NCBI GenBank assembly: GCA_018340375.1
Contig: JAFFJZ010000001.1
Location: 18,246,001 to 18,310,000, forward strand
DNA from: Gonatopus flavifemur
Taxonomy: Eukaryota > Arthropoda > Insecta > Hymenoptera > Dryinidae
DNA: 64,000 nucleotides
Reading direction: 5' to 3'
Shown here: piece by piece, positions 12,584 to 24,240 of the stretch
Layout: each line of letters opens with the position of its first letter
Position numbering within the stretch: position 1 is the stretch's first letter
The notes under the pieces: generated by a model
The model's database searches: none
Told to the model about the DNA's origin: nothing
The model's input: the letters and a program-made list of their open reading frames with translations, nothing else
Made by a program: the position numbers and the translations under genes

Positions 12584-13716
12584 CTGGCGGAAACGTCACA
12601 CCGTTTTTTTTGGGTGTAAATGGGGTGTAAGTGTGAATTGAGTGTAAAGTCGGTGGTATTTCGGTATTTTGGCGAATTTACACTCTGAAAACACAGTGTA
12701 CTTGTGAATGTTTCACACCCAACAGTTACACCAACTCCACACTCAATTTTTACCCATCGTACACCAACAAGAAATCCAAGAAATTAAGAGTATACACCAT
12801 AATTTCACCTTGTTTACACCGAGAAACATCCGTACTTGATGTCAATCGGAACATAGGTACACCGAATTCCCACTGAATTCACACCCATTTTACACTGAAT
12901 CTCCACTGAGCGAACACCAGACAGAAGATTCAGAAAGTAGGAAATATCCACCCAATTTCACCTGGTTCACTACAAAAGATCTGTGCAGATGATTTTAATC
13001 AAAACACAGGTACACCGAAATCCCACTGAATCAACACCCATCCACACTCAATATCAACTCATCGTACAACAACAAGAAATCGGAAAAATAAACAGTATAC
13101 ACCCTAATTCCACTTTGTTTATACCGGAAAACATCTGTACTTGATGTGAATCGAAACATAGGTCACCGAATTCACACCGAATTTACACTCACAGTATACC
13201 GGGAGCTATCTCACCCGATTCACACCAAGAAACAACCTCCAGTATTTTGTGATCGGATACCGGAACATCGAGTGTCCACTGGATTGGAACCGATACACCG
13301 GCTTTCCATCAAATAACACTCAATTTTTACTGAAAGAAAAACGCCTGAACCCGTCTAATTCGGGATACGCCGAGAAACCACCCAACGAATCCCCAGTCGG
13401 CATTCGGTTGCACCAAATTTCTACCGGATTCACACCGAATTTACACCCACAGTACACCGAGAGCAGTGAAAATAGAGTGTCAATTCGGTGGGAACTCGGT
13501 GTATCGGTACACAACCATAGAATGCTGAAGGTTGTTTCTTGGTGTAAATTAGGTGAGACTGCTCTTGGTGTACCGTGAGTGTAAATTTGCTGTGCATTCG
13601 ATAGAAATTCGGTATATCCGTATCCCAACTGGGGATTGGTTGGGTGGTTTTCTGGTGTACCCAGAGTGGCAAAGCTTTCGGTGTATTCTCAGTGAAAATA
13701 GAGTGTCAATTCAGGG
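12584..13716. repeat. ACACC/GGTGT-rich foldback with internal tandem units
   Basis: The left end is CCCTGGCGGAAACG. The probable right end is TTCAGGG at about 13714, flanked by TA on each side. Internally, from about 12700 to 13450, the + strand is packed with CACACC, ACACCGAATTC and TACACC. From about 13460 to 13715 it switches to GGTGT/GTGTCAATTCGG. A block containing CAACAAGAAATC, then CTTGTTTACACC, then ACTTGATGT occurs near 12764 and again near 13070, a spacing of about 306 bp. ORFs across it are repeat artefacts. Confidence 0.55.
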
Positions 13717-13778
13717 TAAACCATACTTCAGCGTACAAACTCCAAGGTCTACGCCATTTTGAATATTTCTAAGTACCC

Positions 13779-13911
13779 TGATTAGAAGAATCCATTGAAT
13801 TTGAAAAATGGGATTTCATGAGATTTGGTCATAACATTGTCTGAGATTCAATGAAATTCGGTGAGACGAAGTGAGATTTGGCGAGAATCAATTCATTCCA
13901 GGGTATTCTCA
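13779..13911. mobile_element. CCCTG-end MITE with TA target
   Basis: The left end is TA then CCCTGATTAGAAGAATCC, and the right end is CAATTCATTCCAGGG then TA. The inside has GAGATTTGG and GGTCATAACATTG motifs shared with the element at 18674-18905, which marks them as one family. It is 133 bp and non-coding. Confidence 0.6.
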
Positions 13912-13969
13912 AGCCACACTATTCCAGTCCGGCTAGTGAATGCAGATTGGCGTATTTTGGTGTGGAAGC

Positions 13970-15240
13970 ACAGGGTGGATTGATAAGTTTCCGGCCTGAC
14001 CAAGAGATGGCGCCACTAGGCCTACCTTGAGGTGGCGTTCTATAGTACCATCCTTAGATAGCTTGTAGCTATAGTTTCAGTCCGATTGCCATGTTAGTTT
14101 AGTTTTGAGAGCACGCTGACCAAGACGCCTCTGTGTTTTTTGTAAAAATGGAAAAGCTGGAAAATCGTGCTGTCATCAAATACTTTTATTTGAAGGGGTT
14201 AACGCCGAAGGAAATTAAAGAAGAGATGGACTCAACACTGGGGACATCCTCCCCATCATATTCAACCGTTAAGCAGTGGGTTTCCGAGTTTAAAAAGGGT
14301 CGTGTGAGCACCTCTGATGAGCCTCGCTCAGGACGCCCCATTGAGGTCTATTGCTGAAATAGTGCTGAAAGATCGCAGATTAAAAGTTCGTGAGATAGCT
14401 GAGACCTGTAAGATGTCATATGAACGTGTACAAAATATTTTGCACCAACATTTGTATATGGAAAAGCTCTGTGCAAGATGGGTGCCGCGTTTGCTAACAG
14501 TCGACCAAAAATTGATTCGAAAGAACATTTCTACCGCCAATTTGGCGTTGTATAAGCGTAATCCAAGCGAATTTTTGCGTCGATTCGTAACCGTTGACGA
14601 AACTTGGGTCCACCACTACACTCCTGAAACCAAAGAACAGTCTAAACAGTGGATTGGACCAGGGGAACCAACTCCAAAGAAGGCAAAAACAATTTTTTCG
14701 GCGAACAAGGTTATGGCTACTGTTTTTTGGGATGCAAGAGGTATTATATACATTGATTACCTTGAAAAGGGTAAAACTATCACTGGTCAATACTACGCAG
14801 ACTTATTGCAACGTTTGAGCCACGAAGTGAAAATTAAACGACCTCATCTGGCGAAGAAAAAAATCTTGTTTCATCACGATAACGCACCAGCGCACACGTC
14901 AATCGTTGCGATGGCTAAAATCAACGATCTGAAGTTTGAATTAATGCCGCACCCTCCCTACTCTCCAGACCTAGCCCCGAGTTACTATTATCTGTTTCCT
15001 AACCTCAAAAAATGGCTTGGCGGTAAGAGATTTGCGGACAATGAAGAAGTAATCGAAGCTGTAAATGGGTATTTTGAGGAGCTTGACGAATCAGTCTATA
15101 GAGATGGCATTACTAGACTAGAACACCGCTATGAGAAATGTATCAGCCTTGGAGGAGATTATGTTGAGAATTAAAAAAAAAAAAATTCTTAAAAACGTTG
15201 TTTTTCTTGGTCAGGCCGGAAACTTATTAATCCACCCTCG
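13970..15240 (+). mobile_element. Full-length mariner transposon, inactive
   Basis: Terminal inverted repeats of about 35 bp are easily read: AGGGTGGATTGATAAGTTTC on the left and GAAACTTATTAATCCACCCT on the right, and the repeat continues with GGCCTGACCAAGA. TA follows the right end; the left target has decayed. The element is 1271 bp, the usual mariner size, and contains one transposase gene with a frameshift. It sits inside the 12128-15677 host element. Confidence 0.9.
14148..15174 (+). pseudogene. Mariner transposase (D,D34D), frameshifted and with catalytic Asp changed to Tyr
   Basis: The reading starts at [18 protein letters not shown], where the paired helix-turn-helix DNA-binding domain begins, and runs to SGRPIEV. 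A small deletion near 14340-14356 then shifts the frame, and the rest continues in another frame from about 14344 to the TAA at 15174. The first catalytic Asp is in FVTVDETWVHH and the second in FHHDNAPAHTS. The third, expected 34 residues later in APSDYYLF, is Tyr (codon TAC at 14983-14985), a one-base change from GAC. Because all three Asp residues bind the catalytic metal, the product would be dead even without the frameshift. The C-terminus (LGGDYVEN) is complete. Confidence 0.92.
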
Positions 15241-16430
15241 TAATACTATGCATTTCTATGCCCTTTTACAAAAATATTTTACACTGCGCACTTGGGAGTG
15301 ATTTGAATTCAACTCTGCCGATTTTGTTTAGCGTACATATATATGACATGGTTCAAAAATATGTAATTTTTAGTCAACAGAAAATATCCATGAATTTCTA
15401 CGCCCTTCTGCGGGAATATCTCAAACTAAGGGCTTAGAAGTAGTTTGGAAGTGATTCGGACCATTCTTGAATATTATTTGGCGTAGATATATTTGATTTG
15501 ACTTGAAAATCCGTCATTTTTGGTCAACATAAATTACCGTAGTTTTTCACGCTTCTCTACAGAAGTGTTCGGAACGCGTGCTCAGGCGTAGTTTTAGGCA
15601 TAGTTTTGCTGTACTTTTGACCACAATTTTGTCGTATTTTTTGGCGTAATTGTGCGTAGATATATTTTCACAAGGGCTGAATTATCAATAAATATGAATA
15701 TATCAATGGAATAATGAATACATAAGAATATGATTGTTATTCCTGAAAAAAATCATCAAATTGTATTGGAATAACTATATTTTCTAAAAAAAAATCTTCT
15801 CATAAGCAATCATGGATTTCCAGGATTTACAAAGAAATTCCAGGTTTTCAAGGATTAGAGAAACCCTGTTTTCATGAAACATGAACAAGAAAAGATGAAA
15901 CTCAACGAATTTCGATGGAATTAAATCAAATTCATTGGACTCCGCCAATCTTCTTTGATTTTTGTGAAGATTCGTGAATTTTTGATAAAAAAGTGTCCAA
16001 ATTGAGAATGGAATTCAACAAAAGTGTTTCCACCAGGAATGTCAGACAGGACCTATCAAATCCGGCTCAAAGTGTTGTTCGATTCTGCCAGACATTCTGA
16101 ATAAGGCTATCAATCGAATCAGGCCTGGCGGAACGTTCTCAATACGAGTGGGCAGTAAAGTGGGGGATATTCGCTACAATTATTGACAGATTTTATTATT
16201 TCAAGTGATCATACCATTAGTGTTGGACTACCCGAATGAAAAATTTATGTATAATTCATATATAATAGAGGAAGGGGTCCGAAAATGGGCTGTGGCCCGA
16301 ATATGGGCAATCAAAGTTGTAGGCTTGTATGGCGCTGCCGCTTGGCGGTGACCGATTCAACATATTTCTTATCACTAACAAGTTGCGTGCACAGCAGTTG
16401 GCGATTGCAGTACGACGTGTTCCTTCCACA
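15241..16430. other. Non-coding, end of host element then unannotated
   Basis: 15241-15677 is the right part of the CCCTTGT element. At 16027-16134 the arms CCACCAGGAATG and CCTGGCGGAAC form a short inverted pair, possibly a small relict of the CCCTGG family. No gene is seen. Confidence 0.35.
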
Positions 16431-16944
16431 AGTGAATTCCCCAATGAAAATATTTCTCTTCTAAACTTCAACAATTTCTCTGCAAAACTTCATTATCGCA
16501 ATTCTTAGAGAAAGAAAGAATTTTTTCAACAGATTCATCTTCCAAAACTCTGTGAAATTCTGCATATTTCTGAAAATTTCTATTGCCAGTAAAGGTTTCT
16601 CTGTACATTTCCAACTTATTGGTCAAAGTTGTTTTGTTGAGAAATGTTGAATTTTCTCAAAATTTTTCTACTTTATAAATGGTGGAAACATTTGACGAGG
16701 AAAGGAATTTTCTCCACGAATTCATACATTTCTCTGCAAACTACATTGGCAGAAAAAAATTTGAATTTTCTCTTTATTTGTCTATTCCAAGAATATTACG
16801 GCTTGTGGCGGAGAGTTGAGTTTTCTGTATAAATTCATACATTTTTCTCAAATTGCATTTGCGGGGATAAAGTGAATTTTTTCAAATTTTTCAATCGACT
16901 CAAAACAACTTAAGTAAAATTCACTGGTAGGCCTCGAAAAAACC

Positions 16945-17320
16945 TCTCTCCCACGACCCACTCATTTCTTCTTTCGGAGGATTCTGAATCGATTAGTCTA
17001 TATCCGACGGGAACGAATTTTTTAAAATTTTCTATCGATTTGACCCAGCACTTGGAAAAATTTACAAGTCAAGGGCAAAAAAATCCCCTCTCCCACGATC
17101 TACTCATTTTTCGGTTCATAAGATTCTGAATCGATTGGTCTATATCTTACAGGGACGAACTTTCAAAATTTTCTATCGATTTGACTCAGAACTTGGAAAA
17201 ATTTACAAGTTGAGGTCAGAAAAATCCCCTCTCCCACGATCTACCCATTTTTCGTCTCAGAAGATTCTGAATTGATTGGTCTATACCTCACGAAAACGAA
17301 TTTTTCCAAATTTTCCATTG
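16945..17320 (+). repeat. Tandem repeat, about 139-bp unit, 2.7 copies
   Basis: Units start near 16945, 17084 and 17225. Each begins with CTCTCCCACGAYCYACYCAT, then GATTCTGAATYGATTRGTCTATA, and ends with CTTGGAAAAATTTACAAGT. The third unit is cut off at about 17320, where the SINE-like sequence follows. Confidence 0.75.
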
Positions 17321-17357
17321 CGATGATTCCCATAAGTGGTACTTCAAGATTACTGTG

Positions 17358-17440
17358 GTCATCTCGGAGATCCGCTGATGTGATAGAGGCTTTGCTTCTC
17401 ACTCGCAGGACCCGGGTTCGATCTTCACCGAGGAAAGTTC
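17358..17440 (+). repeat. tRNA-like SINE head, copy 1
   Basis: It contains TCGGAGATCCGCTGATGTGA, then CTTCTCACTCGCAGGACC and CGGGTTCGATC. The last part resembles the Pol III B box (GGTTCGANTCC). A second copy lies at 34988-35065. No complete tRNA cloverleaf with a paired acceptor stem is seen, so this is a tRNA-derived repeat and not a tRNA gene. Confidence 0.6.
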
Positions 17441-18039
17441 CTAAAAATGGACTTTCAATGTGGTGTCTCTTCCGTAATGTCATTCGAGTCGAACTGGAAG
17501 GAGATTTGTAGAGATAATCTCTGAACACAAATTTTTCTTCTCAAGCAAAAGTGAATAGATAAAACAGAGATTTGTAGAGTAATGCAGAAATATGCAGAGG
17601 AGTATTTAATGTAATATGGAGATTTGGCGAGTTTTGTACGAATTTTGTGGAGAAATTCATAAAATATTACGAAGATTGGAAGAATTATGTACAATTTTGC
17701 AGAGTAATGCAGAAATTTGTAGAGTAATATTTATGGTTAAAAATTCTGCAAATATCTCGAAGCGTCCGAAATCTGACAGTTATGTAGAAAAATCTGAAGA
17801 ATTTTGAAGAATTTTGAAGAGAAATATTTTTATTGGGGTTTATATTCTTCATGTTGTCAAGGTGTTTCCGCATAAGGCATTGTTATTGACGACAAGCCGA
17901 GGTGATGAGGCGACAGTGAACGCATCCCAGCCAACCATAGATTGATTCCAATCAGTGGCCAATTTGGTAGAGGGTCTTTTGGCCGGAAAAATTTCTGGTC
18001 GAATGGATATGATTTGACAATCGCTGATCGTCGCTTTTA

Positions 18040-18287
18040 CACTGTAAAAAATATGCTTCCTAAACTGCCAAAGAAGTTTGGCAGTTTTTTACACAAACTT
18101 CTTTTGTAAATTACCAAACAAAAGTTTGTAAACATTCAAAAAATTTTGTGATTTCACGAAGATTTTTGAGAATTCACAAACTTTTGTTCGGCAATTTACA
18201 AAAAAGATTCGGAAATTATTTTTCCAAACCAAGTTTGTAAATTTCCAAGCATTTTTGTTTGGAATTCAACAAATTTTTTTTACAGTG
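18040..18287. mobile_element. CACTG-end MITE, TA target duplication
   Basis: The ends are CACTGTAAAAAA and TTTTTTTTACAGTG, each flanked by TA. The interior has many AAACAAAAGTTTGTAAA-type motifs in both orientations. It is 248 bp. A TA duplication and this structure suit a Tc1/mariner-driven MITE. It shares its CACTGT/ACAGTG ends with 28277-28527, 43351-43573 and 51054-51276. Confidence 0.75.
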
Positions 18288-18673
18288 TAGAGAACACTAG
18301 GAATTGACTAGCCATTATCAAATTATGTCCATTCGGCCAAAAACTTGGCTGGATTTCAATACTGAATATTTTTCGGAATCCCGGACGAAATTTGGATAAA
18401 ATTCATCATTCGTCTCCTTGTTAGGGTTTTATTTGGGATTCCAAAAAATATCTTGTCCCAAAACCAGGATAGGATCTGGATGGAACCGGATAAAGAATCA
18501 TCGCAAAACCCGTATACGCGCCCGGATACACCCGGACGGAATCCCGGAAATTTCATCCCAGTTTGAGTCGGATTATCATCCGGATTACCATCAGGATTAT
18601 CATACGGGTTTCATCCGGTTTCCTGTCTGGTTTTTTTTACCAGGATACCCAATCTCATTAGGTGATAAATGAC

Positions 18674-18905
18674 TACCCTGGTTGGAAGAATCCATTGAAT
18701 TTGACAAATGAAATTCAATGAGATTTGGTCGGAACATTGTCCAAGTTTAATCGTAATTTAGTGAGATTTGGCCAGATTCAACGAGATTCACATGAAAGTT
18801 CTGACCACATCTCATTGAAAAATCACCGGTGAGATTTGGTCAGAACATTGTCCACGTTTAATTGTAATTTAATGAGAATTGGTCAGAATCAATCAATAAC
18901 TGGGA
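18674..18905. mobile_element. CCCTG-end MITE, second copy of the 13779 family
   Basis: It starts CCCTGGTTGGAAGAATCCA. It then repeats GAGATTTGGTCRGAACATTG twice, at about 18720 and 18832. The right end near 18905 is decayed. Similarity to 13779-13911 is clear by eye. Confidence 0.5.
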
Positions 18906-20340
18906 AATCGTGTTACGAGATATTCAGAGCATGTTTTCCTATCTGGAAATGTTTAGATATTTCTTCACGCAGTCGAGATAAAAAAATCAACTAATTGCGA
19001 GATGGAAAATCATGGAAAGGTTAGGTGATGTAATATCTCGCGGGTTCCCTGCATGTAGGGAACAAGCATTGTATTACAAAGATGGCTGGGGATTCATCGA
19101 CGAGCAGAGAAAATGGATTGCTGTTTTGGAATAACTTTTCGTTCACGTGACTAAGTGTCTTCCAACTATGAAAATAAAACGTTTTCTCAATTGAAAATAA
19201 CGAATGGTCTCTTCTATTCACATTCGAATCATTTTATTCAAAATAAAAATCGCGAAACAAGATAAACAAAGTTTTCATAACCTCAATCCTGATTTTATGT
19301 TCCATACTTCCTGTTTTTAGTACATTCGAAGTAATTCCATTACTTTGTGGTAATAAAGAACTGAGTTCATAGTTATGGCTCCACAAAATTGCTTCTCTCG
19401 AACTTGCAATACCGGTAAGCAATTTCAAAGAGAACGGTAATTTATTATCGACACGTTTTTACCAACGAATTCAACTTTTCCTCTCGCACCATCGGTGTAT
19501 TGAATACAATTCGGCAACAAATTCCACGATGAAAACGATAAACTGATATGTTGGAATCGTATATTCGTTGAGTGATTGTTTAGTGGAAGTATCTAATGAC
19601 ACGTTCAATAAACAATTATATTTTAGCGCCACGAATGCCGTAAACATGCACGCAGACATACACGGTTGCGAACAGAGTCAATTTCTATGCATCGCATCTA
19701 TTTACATCCACGTCCATATTTATGAAACTTGTGTAGCTAGAGTCAACAAATACAAGGGATACTCTTTGTTTTCCGTTTGCTTTTGGCAAAAAATTATACA
19801 TAAGAAGAATAATTTGGAAAAATAAGCGCGATCAGTGCAAAAACAATCAGAAAATAACATATTTCAGTCACAAGGCTGTGAAAAATTATTGAATATTTCA
19901 TCACAGTCTATAAAAACATGTTTTTATTGAACGTACTTTATTTCGATGGGAGTCAGTACTGCCGTACAAGTTAAGAAGACACTCAAGTCTGTTCAGCCTC
20001 GAACGGAGATGATCGACGAAAACGATTTTCTTACGAAAAGGTATTGAAAAATACCATTTCAATAAATGTCAAGACATCTTTAACGTAAAATGATCATTCT
20101 CTTTCCGATTCCGTAAACAAATTCCAACTTTTTTGTTATTGGCACTGAGGAAAACGACATGCGTTTGTTCATCTAGAAAAAAGCACTCAAGTCGACACAA
20201 GGGTATTTTACTTGTAAAGGCGCCCGCTTCGTGTTCGCCTTACAAGCGAAGAAACACCTCCAAGTTCCAAGTCGGGTGACTTAGATTATCATGCGATTTC
20301 CAAGTTCTTCAATCTCCTCATTGCTTTCCAAATATACAAT
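18906..20340. other. Gene-free AT-rich stretch
   Basis: Only short AT-rich ORFs of 60-85 codons are present, with no recognised domain, splice context or inverted repeats that I could define. Confidence 0.4.
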
Positions 20341-20344
20341 CCAA

Positions 20345-20515
20345 TTTCTATTACATATCTGAAAGATGTCTGAAAATTTTGTAAGATATCTCAAAATTTT
20401 TTTCTGAAAGAGATCTCTAAGATATCTTAAAGATATCGGACGCAACACTATTATATATCTTTAATATATCTGAAAAGAGACTTTCATAAGCTTCTTTAAG
20501 ATATTTTAATGAGTC
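20345..20515. repeat. AAGATATCTT-type palindromic repeat, degenerate copy
   Basis: It is packed with AGATATCT, AAGATATCTTAAAGATATC and related palindromes. It belongs to the same sequence family as 25495-25920, 43662-44361, 50005-50220, 56695-56910, 59093-61276 and 61380-61629. Confidence 0.55.
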
Positions 20516-21865
20516 CTTATAGGAGAGCAAAATTGGGAATCCGAAAAATGATATATTTCAGAAGTCATAAAAAAATCCTGGTGGTAATGTATATCATAAT
20601 TTTCCATGATTCTCATGAAAGTTATAATTCTTTATATTCTCTCATTTGTTACAAATTCAAGGAAAAAATTTTTGATTTTTCTTACCGAATTTGTCGTTTA
20701 TGAGGAAATATGAAAAATTGTCACTTTATTGAGAAATTATGAAAAATCATAAGATCTACCTTCGCCAGGGAATCGATACATAAATTCGATGAAGATGTTT
20801 CGAGAAGAAGACAGCATGGTGCAAGTGCATTTATTCAGGTTCATGAATTCATTATTGTAATAGTCCAGAATATTTAAGAAGTGCAATTGTGCCTATAAAT
20901 AGGATAAAATCTCATCGAGTAAGTGCATGATGTTTTATTTGTATATGTATTGGGTATGGGAATAAGTTTCCGCCCTTTTTCAAGCAAAGTTGATTTTATT
21001 CAAACAATGCATTATGACATAATGTTATTCAAAGTATGCACTTCTGGAAGCGACCACTTTTGCCCATCTTTCAGGCAGCATACAGATTCCTCGGAGAAAA
21101 AAGCAGGTTCTTTTGACTCGATCCATTCCTTGAGCCATTTTTCGACACTTTCGTAAGAAGTAAACCGTTCTCCAGTAAGGGCTGATTGCATAGATCGAAA
21201 TAGATAATAATCCGAAGGCACAATGTCTAGGGAATACGGCGGGTGGGGCAAGATTTCCCAATTCACTCCTTACAAATATTTTTTAACAGGTTGAGCAACA
21301 TGTGGCCTAGCATTATCATGCAGCAAGATAAGTTTATCATGTCTACCGTCCCATCCCGGTCGTTTTTCTTTTAGAGCTCGATTCAAACGTATCCCTACTC
21401 CAAATGCCAGACAAATCCGGACAACTTTTTTAGCTGGATCTGTCTGGTTTTGTATGGTCTCGTCTGGTTTGCCAAATACAAGATTTGTGCCAAGTTTGAA
21501 ATGAGTCAGGATTGATACGGCTTGCCAAAATGTCTGGTACAATCCGGATTGTCGGGTGAAAATTATGTCAGTTTTTGTATGTAAAGAACATAATCGGAAG
21601 AAGTTGCTGTAATTGGCTGGGACTGGCATGAAGAAATAGTGACAGGGTGATACCGGTTTGCCAGTAAAAGAAATTGTGCCAGATTTTATAGGACTCGCCG
21701 ATTAAGAACTTCGTCAGAACTACTCAGTCAATCACGCATTCCTTGAATCACGCAATTCTTGATCTGGATGGTATCAGCGGGTTGCTAGAGTGCTTGAAAC
21801 TCTCTGGAGTACCAACACCAGAAAACTCCTGAGTTGACCATCATATTTACTGATAATGCCTGACC

Positions 21866-22245
21866 AGAAACGAGGATGGTTTCAACCGGTTCGCCGGTTT
21901 ACCGGCACATAGGCGGTTTAGTGAGGCGCGCCTGCGTGGAAAGCCTACTGGAAAACACCGTGATTCACATATTCCTGAAAATGTGCAGATCTCATGAAGA
22001 TCGCCAGGTCTTTGAAGTGCTCGGAATCATCCGGCCCACCGACGCAAAAACCTTCTCGGTTGTGCGTCAAATTTGCTGACAATGCCTCACAAGAAAAAGA
22101 GATGGTTTTGACCGGGTAGCCGGTGTGCCGGCTCCTAGTAGATTTTGTAAGGCGCGCCTGCGGAGAAAGCTGACTGGAAAACACCGTGATTCACATATTC
22201 CTGAAAATGTGCAGATCTAATGAGGATTGCCAGGTTTTTCAAGTG
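21866..22245 (+). repeat. Tandem duplication of about 200 bp within the 3-kb element
   Basis: Copy one (about 21866-22072) and copy two (about 22090-22245) share GTGAGGCGCGCCTGCG/GTAAGGCGCGCCTGCG, GGAAAACACCGTGATTCACA, TATTCCTGAAAATGTGCAGA and TTGCCAGG/TCGCCAGG. The run GTGATTCACATATTCCTG is identical in both copies. Confidence 0.75.
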
Positions 22246-22331
22246 CCAAAAAATTGTAGAAAAAATAATACGTTTTGGTCAGAATGAAGTGAATTTCCTC
22301 AAGGGCGATATATTCCAGAGAAAATACTATA

Positions 22332-23483
22332 CAGGTTGGTTGAAAAGTTTCTGCGCTCGAAATGAAAGAATACTGTTTTTGTTACGAAATATATTATTTT
22401 ATTCAATATAATCTCCTAGAAGCTCAATACACTTGTTCCAATGATCTTCCAATAATTTTATCCCATCCTTATAATGGTTTTCCGGAAGCTCTGCAAAATA
22501 ACCGTCTTGAATTTAGCCATCGTCAAAACACTTTTGTGAGCAGGTGCATTATCTTGATGAAAAATGATTTTTTTCTTCTTTAAACCAGGTCTTTTCTCAC
22601 GAATTTTTTCATCCAGCTGATCCAAAAGGCTACAGTAATATTCGGAGTTGATTGTTTTACCTTTCTGAAGATAATCAATGAACAAAATTCCTTTTGCATC
22701 CCAAAAAACTGATGCCATAACCTTCTTTGCTGATCGTTGTGACTTCACCTGCTTTGGAGCTGAACAACCAGCTTCAGTCCACTGTAAACGTTCTTGTTTC
22801 AATTTAGGATCATGGTGGTAGATTCAAGTCTCATCCATAGTGATAAAACGACGCAAGAAGTCGGTTTTATCCTGCTTAAAACGCTCCAAATTACGCTGAG
22901 AAATTTGTTTTCGATCCAGTTTTTGTTGAATTCTTAACGTGTGCGGCACTAACTTTCCAAACAGTTTTTTCATACGTAATTCTTCATGTAAAATATGGAG
23001 TACTCGTTCGTCTGAGATACCTATGGCATTAACAATTTCACGCTTAGTCAAACTTGGATCTTCACTAACCATATTATGTACATGCTCAATGATTTCTGCT
23101 GTGGTTGCAGTTTTTGGTCGTCCTTCGCGTGGATCGTCTTCAAGGCTAGTACGACCACGTTCAAATTCACCAGCCCAAAATTCAACGGTGCGTTTTGAAG
23201 GTGAGGACTCCTTATACACTTCTAACGATTGTTCATGAATTTCCTTTGCTTTTAAACCCTTCAAAACAAAGAATCTAATGACTGCACGATATTCAATTTT
23301 TTCCATATTAGGAAAAATCAATGACACGTCAACTTCAAATGGCTTGTAAACAAAGAATGAATTGACAGAATGACTTGTAACTTTGCATGTGTTCTCAGGA
23401 CAGATATACCAACTTGAGAAAAAAAAAGTTTTGAGCTAGCAGTGCTATCTCTTGGTGAGCGCAGGAACTTTTCAACCAACCTG
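22332..23483 (-). mobile_element. Mariner transposon nested in the 3-kb element
   Basis: Terminal repeats are CAGGTTGGTTGAAAAGTTTC and GAACTTTTCAACCAACCTG, flanked by TA (22330-22331 and 23484-23485). The length is 1152 bp, slightly short because of an internal deletion in the gene. It represents a third mariner lineage, different from 13970-15240 and 20950-25216. Confidence 0.9.
22399..23306 (-). pseudogene. Mariner transposase with nonsense codon and deletion of the third catalytic Asp
   Basis: The start at MEKIEYRAVIRFFVLKG (23306) was chosen because family members begin here. The DNA-binding half is intact through FLRRFITMDET. TGA at 22824-22826 then replaces the Trp codon expected in DETWIYHHD, one base from TGG. 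The frame continues through KKVMASVFWDAKGI and IFHQDNAPAHKSVL (second Asp). After AKF an out-of-frame deletion of roughly 130-160 nt removes the HPPYSPDLAPSD segment, including the third Asp. The C-terminus resumes as GYFAELPENHYKDGI to GDYIE and TAA at 22399. The product would be inactive. Confidence 0.9.
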
Positions 23484-23559
23484 TATGGTCAGAAGTTTTT
23501 TGTCCAATACTATTCAGATTTCATAGCATGAATAATCAATCGAATTTCGACAAAAAACA

Positions 23560-24240
23560 TCCTCAAATATCTCATCCAAACTGTATATCGCAGTATAGAA
23601 AACCGGTCAATTCCGGACAAAATATTTTTGATAATATTTTTTGTTTGATCTCACTCGGACTTCACGGGCCGAAAAACCAGTCACAATCCGACGGAAAATA
23701 TCCTCGAATGTCTTATCCAAGCTGTATCTTGCAGTATGAACAACCGGTCGATTTCGGACAAAATATTTTTCGATGGATCTCATCCGGATTTCACAAGCCG
23801 AAAAAACAGCCCTAATCCGACGGAAAGTATCTTCGAATACTTCATCCAAGCTGTATTTTACAGTATGGAACACCGGTCAATAGCGGACAAAATATTTTTT
23901 GCCTCGTTTCACTTGGATTTCACAAGCCGGAAAACCAGTCACAATCCGCCGGAAACTACCCTCGAATATTTCATCCAAGCTGTATCTTACAGTATGGAAA
24001 ACCGGTCAATAGCGGACAAAATATTTTTTGCCTGATTTCACACGCCGAAAAACCAGTCACAATCCGACGAAAACTACCCTGGAATATTTCATCCAAACGG
24101 TATTTTACAGTATGGAAAACCGGTAAAAACCGCACAAAATATTTTTTGATTGATTTCACTCGGATTTCACGGGTCGAAAAACCAGTCACTATCCGCCCGA
24201 AAAAATCATCGGGTATTTCATGCAGTTTCTATTTGATTCA
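23560..24240 (+). repeat. Tandem array, about 120-141-bp unit, six copies
   Basis: Units are marked by CATCCAAGCTGTATYTTRCA, then AAAACCGGTCAATAGCGGAC, then AAAATATTTTTT and GCCGAAAAACCAGTCACAAT. The CTGTAT anchor occurs near 23580, 23721, 23850, 23979 and 24099, and a decayed one near 24225. The array lies at the right end of the 3-kb element. Both strands stay open over long distances only because of the repeat composition. Confidence 0.8.

Larger units (their letters stand above)
12128..15677. mobile_element. Large inverted-repeat host element (CCCTTGT ends) with three nested insertions
   Basis: The left end reads CCCTTGTAGAAATATTTCC and the right end, inverted, reads ATATATTTTCACAAGGG. 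The element's own DNA (12128-12583, 13717-13778, 13912-13969, 15241-15677) is full of degenerate TACGTAGAAATACG and GGCGTA motifs in both orientations. Later insertions are 12584-13716, 13779-13911 and the mariner at 13970-15240. It has no ORF of its own. Confidence 0.55.
16440..17830. repeat. Foldback region with TTTCTCTGCAAA arms
   Basis: The left part (about 16440-16890) repeats TTTCTCTGCAAA-like motifs, and the right part (about 17510-17830) repeats the complement (TTTGTAGAGTAATGCAGA). Together they make a long imperfect inverted repeat around a core of about 139-bp tandem units and a SINE-like segment. No coding capacity is seen. Confidence 0.4.

Noticed and set aside
23528..24189. Several ORFs of 72-99 codons on both strands
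   Set aside because: All arise from the 120-141-bp tandem array.
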